DNA from: Coenobita brevimanus
Taxonomy: Eukaryota; Arthropoda; Malacostraca; Decapoda; Coenobitidae
Length of the DNA stretch: 64,000 nucleotides
Direction of reading: 5' to 3'
Assembly: GCA_032717465.1 (NCBI GenBank)
Contig: CM064669.1
Span: 42,358,213 to 42,422,212, forward strand
In this document: in pieces, positions 33,197 through 45,325 of the stretch
How positions within the stretch are numbered: position 1 is the stretch's first letter
Layout: each line of letters opens with the position of its first letter
The notes under the pieces: model-generated
Database searches by the model: none
Told to the model about the DNA's origin: nothing
What the model saw: the letters and a program-made list of their open reading frames with translations, nothing else
Program-made: the position numbers and the translations under genes

Positions 33197-33828
33197 GTAA
33201 CACAGACTTACCACTGCCAATACCATTATCACAATACTATAATCACTATCAACCACACTGTTACCATTAGCACAATAATGTTACCATAACGTGACTACTG
33301 CCACCTTTACTATAACACAGCTATTATACCCAGACTGCTACTAAAGTTACCATAACATTAATACGATACCACAGATCCTCATGACGACCATCATTCTAAC
33401 TACCATCATCACCATCACACACAGTCATGCCGCCACTACCAAACTACTACAACCACTACTACCACTGTTCTCTAAACACCACCACCACACACCTATCACT
33501 ACCAAACTACTCCCACTACCATCACCACACTGCTACAGCACTGCATCAACACTGTTATCACCACTACGGCAATACTATCACCACCAACACATCCCCAAGG
33601 CCCTTGCCTTACCATAACGAAATATAACACATACTAGCGTCATCATAGCCACTAACACTATCTCTACCATCGTCAGCAAACTGCTACCACCATCACCACA
33701 AGTGATAACCACGGCTACTATGTTACTACAACAACTATTACTACATACATGCCAATCACAACTACCACAACATTCACACATACACAGTCGCGTCACAAAG
33801 GATAGTGTTCATAATAAACAGCTACTTA

Positions 33829-33833
<5 letters not shown>
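33197..33833. repeat. ACC/CAT/ACT-rich low-complexity region
   Basis: Imperfect trinucleotides (CCACCA, ACTACC, CATCAC) over ~640 bases with a C+A-rich plus strand. No gene. A GTGATGGT-type complement dominates the minus strand. Confidence 0.75.

Positions 33834-33881
<48 letters not shown>
33834..33881. repeat. (CA)n microsatellite
   Basis: Pure CA run of about 24 units. Confidence 0.96.
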
Positions 33882-33885
<4 letters not shown>

Positions 33886-34134
33886 TGCAAACATGCTAGG
33901 TGCAATACTCTCCCCTTTTCTGAGACTGCAGTTCTACTCGTTAAAGCAACTGGTAACCATAATGTAGAGCAGAATATAGTAATGTTCTTAAAACAAAGGA
34001 TTAACTGACCAGTTGTGGCTTTAGGCCATTTCTCTTGTAAAACGCCGAAAACTTAGGTCAGTGGCAGAAGCTTTATCATGAATGAAAAAACAACTAACAT
34101 GAAGAAAAAGAACAACCCTCATTTTGTCCTTCAG

Positions 34135-34176
<42 letters not shown>
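34135..34176. repeat. (GA)n microsatellite
   Basis: Pure GA run. Confidence 0.95.
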
Positions 34177-34178
<2 letters not shown>

Positions 34179-34529
34179 CACGTTGATGAGAAAGAAAAAA
34201 CAAAATAAAGACAAAGACTTACAAGAAACCTCTCCTTCAGTGTTGTGTTTAAGGACTATAGTTTTAGGCTAAATGGCCGCTACACTTCCCTACCTTCTAT
34301 ATTGCATTGTCCTCAGCTTCCTGCCTTTTTGTAAGTTCCAACACAAGCTTGACAATTCTCTATGTTTGATTTCCTGACTCTACCCCCGCTACAACTTTTA
34401 CAAAGTGAAATTCCACAGTATCTTTATGTCCATGACCGTCTTTATGTACAAATTATATGAAATGTTAACAACACTGAAAAAAGGGTTATCACTTTCTTCT
34501 CTCTGGCAGCAGATATGCAAGTCTGGGTA

Positions 34530-34736
34530 TGTGTGTGATGTCCCCAAGGCTATACGATATAATGGATGGGGTTACGGAAATGCTGTGGAGAGTTACGGAG
34601 AGCAGAGGGAGGATGGGGAAGGAGGGTGGTGTTAATGGTCATGAGTGGACTATCGTCAGACCGATGTATGCTGTTAAAGCTGAAGTAACTGGTGTGCTGA
34701 CTGGACCAGAGTGCTGTATCTGTGAGCGTTACCGGT

Positions 34737-34776
<40 letters not shown>

Positions 34777-35430
34777 GGTGATGTATGGTTGTTCTGACAG
34801 AAAGCAACTCTTGGATTAATGTGCTGGTGAACGGCGAGAAACTGGAATTGGTTAATTGTATTAAGTACCTCAGTGCAGTGATAAATGAAGTAAATGTACC
34901 AAAGAAGTGGAAGGAAGAGTGGTACAAGAAAAAAGGAAAGCCAGGGCTATACAGACCCTGATACAAATCACAAGTCTGAATGAATGCTGCATGAAGACAG
35001 TGGGATGATGTGTTAGTGTTTAGATTAATGTATGGGTGTAACTTTGATCTGGGATGAAAGCGAAAAACCAAGAGCAAAAGCGGTATACTAAGGCATGTTA
35101 GTCGAGTGCGAAGTATGGAAAGGATAAGAAATAGGCAATTCGCAAACTATTTGATGCAGGAAAGTGATATGATAGCAGGGTAGAGGAGTTTGCTTGGATG
35201 GTATGGTCAAATGAAAATGATATAGTTAGGATATTTATAAAGGTTTGTGTGCATGAATTGACATTTTGAGGCACCGTTGTTAACCATGAAGATGGATATG
35301 GTACAAAAGTGTGAGACAGCGAGGTATGGGAGTTATTGAGGCTAAGGAACTGGCAGGGGATCGAGTTCGTTAGATGAATTATGTACGAAGGAGCACATGG
35401 CAAAGTCTGGCACCATTTTTTAACTCGACA
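34530..35430 (+). pseudogene. Decayed LINE reverse-transcriptase C-terminus
   Basis: Weak but ordered similarity to the C-terminal half of an RTE/I-like reverse transcriptase on the plus strand. It starts with SPRLYDIMDGV (~34,540). After a 34-A run at 34,740-34,773 come VMYGCSDRKQLLD, NGEKLELVNCIKYLSAVINE (~34,820-34,885), LMYGCNFDLG (~35,030), RVRSMERIRN (~35,105) and VIEAKELAGDRVR (~35,335). Stops and frame shifts are frequent. The poly(A) lies where the palm motif C would be expected, so that part is lost or overwritten. The 3' side runs into a GT microsatellite. Confidence 0.55.
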
Positions 35431-35447
35431 GACAACGTGCTGACTAT

Positions 35448-35449
35448 CT

Positions 35450-35517
<68 letters not shown>
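35448..35517. repeat. (GT)n microsatellite
   Basis: Pure GT run of about 35 units at the 3' side of the RT relic. Confidence 0.96.
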
Positions 35518-35518
<1 letters not shown>

Positions 35519-35759
35519 CGCACATATATAACGAAAAATATCAGCCAACAAAATATGTGCAAATGGTTAGTCTGTGAGGTGAAGCCACAATTCCGTGGAG
35601 TTGAATGATATGCGAATGATTGTGTGGATCATTTAATAGGTCATGTTGTTCGTATTTCCCAGCTTTATTACTTAATATTGTTAAACCCATATTAGGTGGG
35701 GGGAAAATCGTAATGATGATGATAATAATACAAACACAAGAAGCGGTGCCAAGGCACAG

Positions 35760-36270
35760 CAAACCCGTCCCCGGCAGTCATTTTATTGCTGAAGTATAAA
35801 CACAACCAGATATTTAGTCAGAGATGTCATATATCAAATTTGAAGTAAATCGGGTGAAAATTGACGATTTTATGCCCTTCTGAAATGTTAGGTCCGACCC
35901 ACCTGATACTGACCCCCGTACCGCTAACTGGGGGGGACTCCCATGATGTCATGAGGCATGTTATAGGATGCAAATTTGAGAGATGCACCTCTAGGTTTTG
36001 GTTTCATGTCGATATGACGAATTTAAAAGGAGTTATGGCGAAAAAATACGTTTTTTTTTTTTTTGTTACGTTTTGGAGGCCTAAAGCCTGGGCCTTGGCC
36101 CAATTTGGCCCAAAATTTAATCAGATGCTCAGGCCATACCCCATCACTCCCGTAATTTTAGTCAAAAACTCATCAGTAGTTTTCGCGCAAAGTTGTTAAC
36201 AGACAGACAGAGAAACAGACAAACCGAATGAAAACAATACCCTTCCCCGAGCCCCTCCAGGGTGGGGTCG
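35760..36270. repeat. Dispersed-repeat-like segment with ACAGACAGACAG end
   Basis: Contains TCATCAGTAGTTTTCGCGC, AGTTGTTAACAGACAGACAG and a GC-rich end (CCCTTCCCCGAGCCCCTCC). I associate this arrangement with the termini of invertebrate dispersed repeats, but cannot name the family. No coding frame. Confidence 0.4.
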
Positions 36271-36954
36271 GGTAACGAGTGACATATCAGACACAACACA
36301 CTGCATCCAATAGTGTCGTGTTTCAGATGACTGAACGTGCACAAACCTTCTGTCTACTTCCTCCACGTCCCTGCTTCTTGTCTAAATCTCCACTTTTCTG
36401 CCTCTCCCATATTCTACCTTTCCCCATCCCTACCTCTGTCCTTCCCTACCTCTCTCCATACCTGCCTCTCCTTCCTTTCTTCTTCTCTTCCCTTCCTCTT
36501 CTCTTCCCTACCTCTCCAATCCCTACCTGTCACCTTCCCTACATCTCCCCATCCCTACCTCTGTTCTTCCATTCCTTTTCTCTTCCCTACCTCTCTCCAT
36601 CCCTGACTCTGTTCTTCCCTTCCATTTCTCTACCCATCCCTACCTTTCTCCTTCACTTCCACTTCACTTCCCTAACTCTCGCCTTCCATACGTTTCCCCG
36701 TGACTACTTCTTGTCTGTCTGTCTGTCTGTCTCTGTCTATCTCTCTCTCATCGTCTACAACCAAGGAATACAGACAGACCGTTAATGCATGCAGGTTATG
36801 GTGCACACTGTTGATTGCAGGTCAGACGCTACACACTACATCTTGTTTAATGACCTGAGGGGTCGGTGGTGGTGGTGGGACCGGCGTGTAAGTTATGTGT
36901 GGTGGAAGCTTGCCATGTCCCTCCCACCCCGCCACACACATCTTAACTTGTTCA

Positions 36955-36956
<2 letters not shown>

Positions 36957-37008
<52 letters not shown>
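36957..37008. repeat. (AC)n microsatellite
   Basis: Pure AC run, the counterpart of the TG run in the other inverted-repeat arm. Confidence 0.96.
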
Positions 37009-37010
<2 letters not shown>

Positions 37011-37540
37011 TTTTCTACATACAACGTGTAGCGCCTCTTTAATTCAGATCCCAGGACCAACAAAAACACATACCTTTTAGGTCAGGCACCCGATGTGTAA
37101 ATATTATTTCAGTGAAAATCAAATTTAATAATATCGTATTTACACACCCGTACCCAGTTAACTTTGGTCCCAGTGGCCTGTGACTCTGGACAGGACTGAC
37201 AAATTAACTGTACAAAACGCCCGTAACTATAATGCCATTTTAGCCATCACCTGCAATCTGTGTATTGTATACCTGCGGTCATTATTTATATTCTGCTCCC
37301 AGTGTACGGAGGGAACAGGAGGGAGGGAAGGACGGAGAAGGGGTACAGAGGGGGTAGAGAGGAATACGGAATCTGGAGGCAGGAAAGTACAAGGAGGTAG
37401 GTAGGTACAAGTATCACAGAATGAAGTGCAGGGAGAGAGGGAGGACGAGCAGAGAGAGATATCGTGGTGTTTGAGCTGCAGCCACCGTTGCGCATCAGTC
37501 CTCAGGCCTCACTGTGTACGTTCCACTACATATGTAAAAT

Positions 37541-37685
37541 TAACCAATTCAGTACCAGGACATATTTTACATTTACCCTTATACAGTATTATTCGATGAT
37601 GTCTTTGGTAATTTATTCTTTCTACCCCCAAACAAGTTTATTTAGTCTAAGGGAGACCTCATAAAGTGAAGGAGTTATTAAAGGC
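37541..37685 (+). repeat. TTAA/CCCTTCAG-family element
   Basis: Starts TTAACCAATTCAGTACCAGG and ends AAAGTGAAGGAGTTATTAA, 145 bp, with an interior AGTTTATTTAGTCTAAGG signature. It is the counterpart of the shorter element at 6243-6346. The length difference suggests a deletion in one arm or an insertion in the other. Confidence 0.65.
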
Positions 37686-38096
37686 AATAACTGTAACCTG
37701 TCGGGTTCAGAACTCAACAGACCTCTCCGAAGCTAAATAAATTCTTTTAGAGTTAGTAGCCATAAAATAAAAAACTGCAACGTCATCGGAATAAATGTGT
37801 TACTTTACCTCCATCGATTTAGTAAACACTGGAGAAGGCAGTGATGTGGTTAAAATATAGTTTCTATTTACACTTTCATATCCTGATTTCCTCAGCTGAA
37901 TAACATAGTCTGGTGATATTACAAGGATAAAGTAAAAAATACGTCATCAGGGTGAAGGGGTCAAAGTGATCTCTCCATCAAAGTCTGGGGACTATACTCA
38001 ATGCAACTTAGGGCCATATATCTAGCTGCCTACAAAGATATCTTAACACCTCTTCCTAACCGATCTATTTTGCATATTACGGTACATCATAATCCG

Positions 38097-38119
38097 TATA
38101 TATATATATATATAGATAT

Positions 38120-38164
<45 letters not shown>

Positions 38165-38166
38165 TA
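38097..38166. repeat. (TA)n-(CA)n compound microsatellite
   Basis: TA run with two TAGATA interruptions followed by a short CA run, at the end of the inverted-repeat arm. Confidence 0.95.
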
Positions 38167-38570
38167 TAGTAGGTACCCACAGTGGTACGTGAAGTATATG
38201 GATGGCAGAGGACGTCACGTACTAGGAATTCGCGTACTCTGAATACATAAACTTTTGAGAAAAATTGCATATGGATGGCAAACCCTTTCACTGGCAACCC
38301 TTGAGACTCCTTTCAGACCTATGTATTGTACTTGTACAGGGAAACTATCTAAGACATATTACCTAAGATAATGTAAAACCAACGAGGTTATGGCTTTACT
38401 AAATCAACAAGGATATGGCTTAATGAAACCAACAAGAATATGGTTGCTCACCTTAACCCAAGAGGACAACAGGCTTAATGGCTTAATGGAGGTAAGAAGG
38501 GGATCCGTGGCAAGGTGAGGCACCTAGTGTGGGTTTTGGGAGAATTCAGCGTCAAGTCAATTCGCCATCA

Positions 38571-38778
38571 CAACAATAACAAGACATTTTTTTTTTTTTT
38601 TTTTATACCAGGCATCCCCGAAGGGCTAAGGCGTTGCCCCTGGGTAGAGGACTTTGGACTGGAGCGCATAGCATTTTATGACCGGATGCCATTCCTGATG
38701 TCTACCAATGACCCTTGGGTGGATTCGATCCTCCGACCCTTCGTTCAGGGTGGAGAGCTCCAACCCACTGAGCCACGA
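38571..38778 (-). mobile_element. tRNA-derived SINE with 13-bp target duplications
   Basis: Minus-strand SINE. Box A TGGCTCAGTGGG is a perfect match to TRGCNNAGYNGG (plus 38,764-38,775). Box B GGATCGAATCC has one mismatch (plus 38,721-38,731). A body containing GCATCCGGTCATAAAATGC follows, then an A-run (plus T-run 38,587-38,604) with a short ATGTCTTGTTATTGTTG tail. The 13-bp sequence CAATTCGCCATCA flanks it at 38,558-38,570 and 38,779-38,791, marking a retrotransposition event. It is a different family from the SINE at 19,217. Confidence 0.92.
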
Positions 38779-39334
38779 CAATTCGCCATCATTATTGAAG
38801 ACAGCTATGGGTGACGCTAAAATATGAATTCAAAGGCAACTACAGCGAGGAAGAAACAAGTTAATTATTGTCTGACTGTGAAGTGACTTGATGGCGAATT
38901 TTCTTGGAACCCTAGCATGCACCACCCGCCACACCACTCTCGTCACCAGCACTTTCGACACTTTCACTAGCTAATGCCCTCACTTCGTTCATAAACTCTT
39001 CAAAGTGAAGTCATCACTTCTTCCACTCGCAACTGACAGTGTTTGATGTTCTTGAATTCTTCCTTGAATTTATCTAGGGCACACAGTACTCGGCTGAGCT
39101 CCATCATTGACAAGTCTGCACTCTCCACCAATCTCCATCACTGGTGGTTGGCACATCTTAGGTGGCAATGTCACGTGCTCGGGGTAAACCCTGGATTTGG
39201 GCCACTCTTCGCTGCTGTCTCGCCTACAACGAGTTCAATTCGTGTACTGTCAAAAGACACACTAAAATTCGAAAAAATAGATCCTCGCATACAATGAGGA
39301 TCGTACTCTGAACTCGCGCACTGTGGGTACCTAC

Positions 39335-39344
<10 letters not shown>

Positions 39345-39412
<68 letters not shown>
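39345..39412. repeat. (TA)n microsatellite with GT start
   Basis: Short GT run then about 62 bases of TA. Confidence 0.95.
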
Positions 39413-39416
<4 letters not shown>

Positions 39417-39426
39417 TTTTATTTCC

Positions 39427-39636
39427 TTGTCTGTCCCCTATGGAAATCAAGGGGTACGCGTAAAGAAACCTCTAAACAGCTCCAACATGTAACTTTTTCC
39501 GACTAATTCAAATATGTACATTACAATGTTTGTCTGCCTGTCTGTCCCCATGGAAATCAAGGGGTGCATATAGAGTCTCAAAACATGTCCAACAGGTGTA
39601 ATTACTTAAGACGAATATAAATGTGTACATTACAAC
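39427..39636. repeat. 111-bp direct duplication
   Basis: CTGTCCCCTATGGAAATCAA at 39,431 and its relative at 39,542 start two units that continue through TCCAACATGT and ACATTACAA. The units differ by substitutions and small indels. No gene. Confidence 0.8.
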
Positions 39637-39779
39637 TGCCAGAAGTGGCACTCCTGATGGCCAAGATTAGAACTTAATTAGAAAATAATCGTCAGCATGT
39701 GGCAGATGATTATATGGTAAGCCAGTTACCACAGAACTTTTTAACTTTTTACAACCTTATCATTACTGGCAAACAACGG

Positions 39780-40260
39780 GTCAAATGAGGACGGACTGGT
39801 GAGGGGAGAGGCACAGTGGGTGGGGTGGTGGTGGGTAGGGTTTAGTGGGTGGGTGTGATGGGCAGTGGGTGCGTTAAGTGGACAGTGGGAGGGCAAAAGG
39901 CAGAGTGTGGACGGGCAGGGTAGAGTTTGAAGTGGGTGGGAGGGTAAGTGAGACATGGGTGTGTTGGGGCAGAATGGGAGGGAGGGAGAGAGGATGGGTG
40001 TGGATGGCAAGGCTGCCTGGTAGGGTGGGTGGGCAGGGTTGGATGGGTATGGTAGGGGTTATGCATGGGTGGACAGGATGGATGTGATGAGTGTGGGTGA
40101 GTAAGTGAGCAGGGTGGGTGGTAAGGTGGGTGGATGGATGGGTGGGAAGGTGGGTGGATGGATGGGTGGGGGTGAGCATGGGTGGATGGGTAGAGTAGGG
40201 AGGGTGGCATGGGTGAGTAAGATGGGTGAGAAATGGTTGCTGGGGTGGGCTGGGGATACA
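39780..40260. repeat. G-rich GGGTGG/GGATGG low-complexity region
   Basis: Plus strand strongly G-rich with GGGTGGG, GGATGGAT and GTGGGTGG units. Pro/His/Thr-rich frames on the minus strand are compositional. Positions 40,164-40,190 satisfy the G-quadruplex pattern, with G-runs at 40,164-166, 40,168-172, 40,180-182 and 40,188-190 and loops of 1, 7 and 5 bases. Confidence 0.85.
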
Positions 40261-40739
40261 GGTTCTTATGACAGGAATAGGTCCATGGGGAATATATCTC
40301 CGGGGATATAGGGCAAAGGAGGCAACATAGTTTCAATGGGTATAATGGGATACTTTTTGGGGCCTTCTCCCACAGGAAGTGGCCATCCAGGAGTCCCTGG
40401 CAAACATCGCATTGGACAACACACACAAAGGAAACTCTCTACCTGTACCCTGAATGACTGCACGAGAGTTAGAGATTGATTTACACTCCTGGGTGTAACA
40501 TCTTAAGGCTTTCAATAATGCATCCAGTAGCAATACAGAGTAATGCTAAGAATAACCTGAAATCCAGATGGTAAATTCATGGGCACACATCTTACATTTT
40601 GGTGCAGCGAGGTCAAGAACACGTGCCTTATTTCCAAGTCCATTGTCTACCGTCAAATCCAGCAGCCTATGAACCTGTAAACCGAACTGTTCTGCCATCT
40701 GTTGCCAACCCTCGGCTGTCATAGACTCTGCTCCGTAAT

Positions 40740-40975
40740 CAAGCAATTCTGTCAGCGAACCTGCCTATCATCGAGCCATTCTGTCACAGAACTCCTGCCT
40801 GTCATCACTGGGCCTGTCTGTCAACATGCCTGTCTGTCATCGAGTCCGTCTGTCATCAAGTCGGCCTGTAATCTAACCTTTCCCCTGTCAGTCACTTGAG
40901 CCTGTTCATCACCAAGCCTAGCCGTCACCCAGCTATCTGTTGCCAAGCCTGTCCATCACCAAGCTTTTCATCCGG
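40740..40975. repeat. Degenerate ~16-bp CCTGTCTGTCATCGAG-type array
   Basis: Short variations on CTGTCTGTCATCGAG, CCTGTCATCA and CCATCACCAAGC recur with irregular spacing. No gene. Confidence 0.6.
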
Positions 40976-41215
40976 CACTTGCAGAACCCTCATCAAGAAT
41001 CACACAGACCCTACCAGGTCAACTACATGGCTTACAAGGCGTCCATTAATGCTCTTTCTTGGCGATTTCTATTGTTTACTGCACCTTCATAGTTGCTCCG
41101 AATGCTACCGATACATTTTTAACACTGAATTTCTTTATATCACTGTAGAGTACAAGGCGAAATAAAATCTTGCCATATGGAATTGTCATAATAAGCTAAA
41201 CTGTACAATCTCTCT

Positions 41216-41220
<5 letters not shown>

Positions 41221-41260
<40 letters not shown>
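41221..41260. repeat. (CT)n microsatellite
   Basis: Pure CT run of 20 units, preceded by shorter CT patches. Confidence 0.95.
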
Positions 41261-41263
<3 letters not shown>

Positions 41264-42205
41264 TATGGATGTTACTAAAGTGATCCAAGCTTACCCACAG
41301 CACCCATTGAACTGACACTGAACGACCATAGCACAGCTATTCAGGCCCTGGCTTGTCTCTACTTCAAAATACAGACGCTTATTAATCGGTTTCATTGTTA
41401 TCTTCATAAAGCTTTTGATTATGTAATTCCTCACACTTATATTAATAAAGTTAATGAAAATATATATAAATATGACAGAGTACAATGTAAATCCCTGGCT
41501 ACTATGTATTACTGCAATGCCCTGGAGGCAGCTTCAAGCAACTAACTTTCCCTGATATTAACCCCTAAACTTCCATGCCATTCATTACACCGCCAATATC
41601 CACGCACAATGTCTGAAACTCCCAACCTTACTATCAAGCTAAGTAATCCCTTGTGCTTGTTTATACCGAACCAGAGGTCTGAGCGTTAGGTTCTGGACAT
41701 ACAAAAAGTGTTGGAAAACATGTGTTTGAAACATTGTGTTGAACAAGTTCGAGTACATTGCGTTCAAAGCTAACCATTGTCACATATAACCGCTAGCACT
41801 TCCACCTGTTTTTCAGCAATCAGTGTTGTCAGTAAAAGCCATCTACCCGAACGTAGAAACCTTGAGTAGGTTTACTCAATGATTCGCGCTACCTGTGGAG
41901 AGAGGGAAAGACTAATCGTAGGAATTATAGGATGATGCAGGTGTGGTGGGTGGGTGGGAGACATTGGGAGGATGGGGTTTGGTGCTTGAGGAGAGTAAAC
42001 AGAACAGTCAGATAGCAAAACAGAAGGAATTAGCAATAAATCTAAAGTAACTTAATACGTCTAGCAAAACGTAAGACTTAAAATTCTGTAGGTAAATATG
42101 GTAGCAAAACGTAAGATAAAAATAGTGTAAAATATGGTATAATATGTTGTCGCAATTTACAAATTTACGACACGACTGGTTAATCTAGCACAATATAAAT
42201 TCTGC

Positions 42206-42208
<3 letters not shown>
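41261..42208. other. Intergenic DNA, no gene seen
   Basis: No recognisable element. The motif GCAAAACGTAAGA recurs near 42,064 and 42,104. Confidence 0.4.

Positions 42209-42236
<28 letters not shown>
42209..42236. repeat. (CA)n microsatellite
   Basis: Short pure CA run. Confidence 0.93.
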
Positions 42237-42239
<3 letters not shown>

Positions 42240-42712
42240 CATTACTTAGAGCATACTCACAGCCATACACAAATCTACGCACAGACACGAATACTTCCTC
42301 ACTGGAAGAGAAGAATTGAACTGAAGTTGTCAACAGAGAACTAAACAAACACTCGAAGGGAAAATGAAACAAGGCCGAAAACGCAGTGTATGACAAACAA
42401 CAGGAGAAACGAATTAAAACTGCCCACCAGGAGCCTGGATAAAATGCAAGAACGTCCGATGGCAAGTGAGAGACGGAGAAAAAATCGAAAAGTTGAACAC
42501 ACTGACAATAACGGGAAGATTGCTGAGTGACCCAGTGTACAAAGCTATGAGGAAATGCAGGAGAGAAAAGAAATGTACACCACCATAACACAAGCCTTCA
42601 AGATGTGAATGAAAAGCAGATGACACGATAGGGGGAGAGAAATAGATCGACATCCAGCTCTATATATAATAGTAGACCTTGGAATGAAGTACCCTCTGCA
42701 CAGTGCTAGTCC

Positions 42713-42715
<3 letters not shown>

Positions 42716-42743
<28 letters not shown>
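42716..42743. repeat. Poly(A) run of 28
   Basis: Homopolymer A run. The upstream ~80 bases are not recognisable as a retroelement 3' end. Confidence 0.9.
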
Positions 42744-42744
<1 letters not shown>

Positions 42745-44040
42745 AGACTGCATCTTATAGCACATAGTGACGACTCCGTCAAGTGAAAAACGAAAAATAA
42801 GATTCAGTGAAAATTATGGAGTACTGAGAATTCTGTTGGCGAGAATTGTTACATGTATTGAAGTGGTTACATATAAAGTTTGGCCCCATGCTGAGGGGGA
42901 AGGGTGATTGGTTGGTGGAGGGATCGAGAGAGGGGGCCTGAAGTGGTCCAGGATTTTGAAGTTTTGAGGGTGACTTTAATTGCCTTGAAGTAAGAGGGAA
43001 GGGAGGCAGGCAGGGAGGGAGGCCGCAGTACATGACGCTTAGTGATACAAGGATAATTGCTTGAACATGAGATAAGAGTTTTACTGAATAGAGAATTAGG
43101 GTGAATTGCAGAAGAACTTGTGATAGAGTAAAGAAACAAGTATTTTTCATGGGTGTAGAGACAGTGGGAGTGGACGAAGGGATATCTGAGGCAATAAATA
43201 GTCAGAATAGTATTTGGTGACGCATTTTTGGTGAAATAAGTGTACACAAGAAATTACAATGGTATGTTGTGTCAAGTGGAGGTGATAGGAAGGATATTAT
43301 GGATAGGAGTTACATCGTACTGGAGAGAAAAAAAATAGTAACTTCATTGTTTGTTATTTGTTTGTTAATTTCTAACTGCAACAGTTAGTTACTTTTTTTT
43401 TCCGACGGAATAGTTATGGAAGAACTTTGTGTAAATCAGTATTAAAGGATATTGGACGGCACAGTGAAAGAAAAATGAGTATGAGAACTTGGATACTGAC
43501 AGTACAATTTGTGCAGTGAATACAGAAAGGTGAATAATGGGGTTTAGAAGGACGCAAGAGACCGAGGGATACTTGGTGGAAAACATAGAACCAATATGGA
43601 TACTGATGGGATGACAATGATGGAATAACTTTTGATGGATGTGATGCTCCACGGAATGACAAAAAAATTATTGGATAATAATGGCAGGAGAATTTCGCGG
43701 GTGTTTTTATTGAATAGCAATGAGAGAACTGCCTGATCACCACAGTGGTGAAAAAAGCTTTGTCGTAATATCAAGAATAAGCCTATCGTAACAAAGGTAG
43801 AAGAATTTTCATCAGAACATTTTTGCAATACTTTCAGAGAGGAGCAGCAGTAAGATTTTTTGTGGAACAGTAGTAAAACTTTGAAAGAATTATAACAGAA
43901 GAATGTTTTGATGTAACTCAGAGAGAGGAAGATTTGATGGGATAATGAAAAATAAATGTGCGACAAAAAAAAAAAATGGGAAGCACTTTAAAAGTTAGTG
44001 GCTGTAGATTTTCTGATGGTCAAAAATGGTACAGTAATAG
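42744..44040. other. Purine-rich intergenic DNA up to the gap
   Basis: Plus strand rich in GA and TGG words. Minus-strand frames of up to 140 codons (for example 43,544-43,966) are Ser/Phe/Leu/His-rich with no domain. This is the right end of the left contig. The expected second occurrence, if contigs overlap, would lie beyond the window. Confidence 0.45.
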
Positions 44041-44140
44041 NNNNNNNNNNNNNNNNNNNNNNNNNNNNNNNNNNNNNNNNNNNNNNNNNNNNNNNNNNNN
44101 NNNNNNNNNNNNNNNNNNNNNNNNNNNNNNNNNNNNNNNN
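44041..44140. other. Assembly gap, exactly 100 N
   Basis: A run of 100 N, the conventional filler for a gap of unknown size between scaffolded contigs. Frames crossing it are meaningless. Confidence 0.99.
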
Positions 44141-45121
44141 AATACATTTTTCGGCCACATAGCCAGACGCCATAAACACGGAGGGTGGGCCACAAATAAA
44201 TTGTCTCCATGGCACCCAGTTCACCGCTATCAGGCTTCCACATGCTTTTATTCACTACGGGGAGTTATTAATAGCTACGTTTTTCATTAACTTAATGAAC
44301 TGTATGGAAACTTTTTTTCTCATTGATATTTTAAAATGCTATTATTTTTTAAAACTCTACTCAGTATTAATTACATGTTCTAGGGAACTTAAAACTGTGA
44401 TATCAGATGTTTTTCCATTTGAAACTATTATATGCAATGTTGCCTTAATATGACGTATTCTTATATTCTGTTCTTACAACCTTAACACAATTTAATCAGC
44501 ATAAGATGTAAGCACCATGGTAGTGATGGGGTAAAAAGAAGATTGTATCTAACCCCTTCAGTTCGATTAGTCTATCCTAAGCTGAGATAAAATAGTCAGG
44601 AATAAAAAAAGCATGCCATCGCTGGGGAAAGAGTTAAATCAATAAATTCCACTTTCTACGTACTCTGCCTGGGTCACGGTTCCTGGCTCATTATACCTCA
44701 TTTTCATTAGGCCCGTCTTTCATCTGTGGGCACTTCATCAGATCTCAAGCCGTAAATTACAAAGTACCTCTTCCTCTGCCTCCCGTGTCATCAGATTTTT
44801 CTTTTGTGTGCGTCTCCTCTTCAGCCTTCACATTTACCGTTTCTCTCTCGCTACTCATCCACGATAACCGTAAATTTGCCGCCCAATTTCCTTATTGCAC
44901 CCTCGGGTCTTGAATGTAATTTTTCCTTCGCAAAGGCAATCTTTTCTTTTTAACAGCAAACATGAGACCGAGCTAATGAAGACTCTAAAAACAAACTTTG
45001 GCTCTTATGACTCACCCTCAACTGAATTAAATCGCCAGATGCTAGAAAAATGAACTGACACGAACATGAGAGAATTAACCCATTCAGATCGAAGAATGTT
45101 GCAATTTATTCCTGCTACCAC

Positions 45122-45325
45122 CAAACGATTATACTCACCTTCGGCCAGACGATTCTATTCACCTTTGGCCAGACGATTCTATTCACCTTTGGCCAGATTA
45201 TTTCGTATTCACCTTTGTGGCCAGATGATTTTATTCACACTTTGGCCAGAGGATTTTATTTCACCTTTGGCTGGACGATTCTATTCACCCTTTGGCCAGA
45301 CGATATTATTCACCTTTGCGAAAAT
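45122..45325. repeat. 24-bp minisatellite, copy 2
   Basis: Counterpart of 12,524-12,713, with several extra single bases (for example TTTGTGGCC and CACCCTTTGG) that break the 24-base period. The array is otherwise regular, so these look like sequence errors. Confidence 0.85.

Larger units (their letters stand above)
36480..38097 (+). repeat. Large inverted repeat, right arm
   Basis: Reverse-complement partner of 5825-7480 (see that entry for anchors). It includes the complementary AC run (~36,957-37,008), the pyrimidine-rich CTACCTCTCC stretch that mirrors the GGTAGGGAAGGAGAG stretch, and a TTAA-family element at 37,541-37,685. It ends at a TA array. Confidence 0.8.

Noticed and set aside
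40266..40746. Minus-strand frames near 40.3-40.75 kb as a split pseudogene
   Set aside because: Three short frames in different phases have no family match that I can name, and adjacency alone is not enough.
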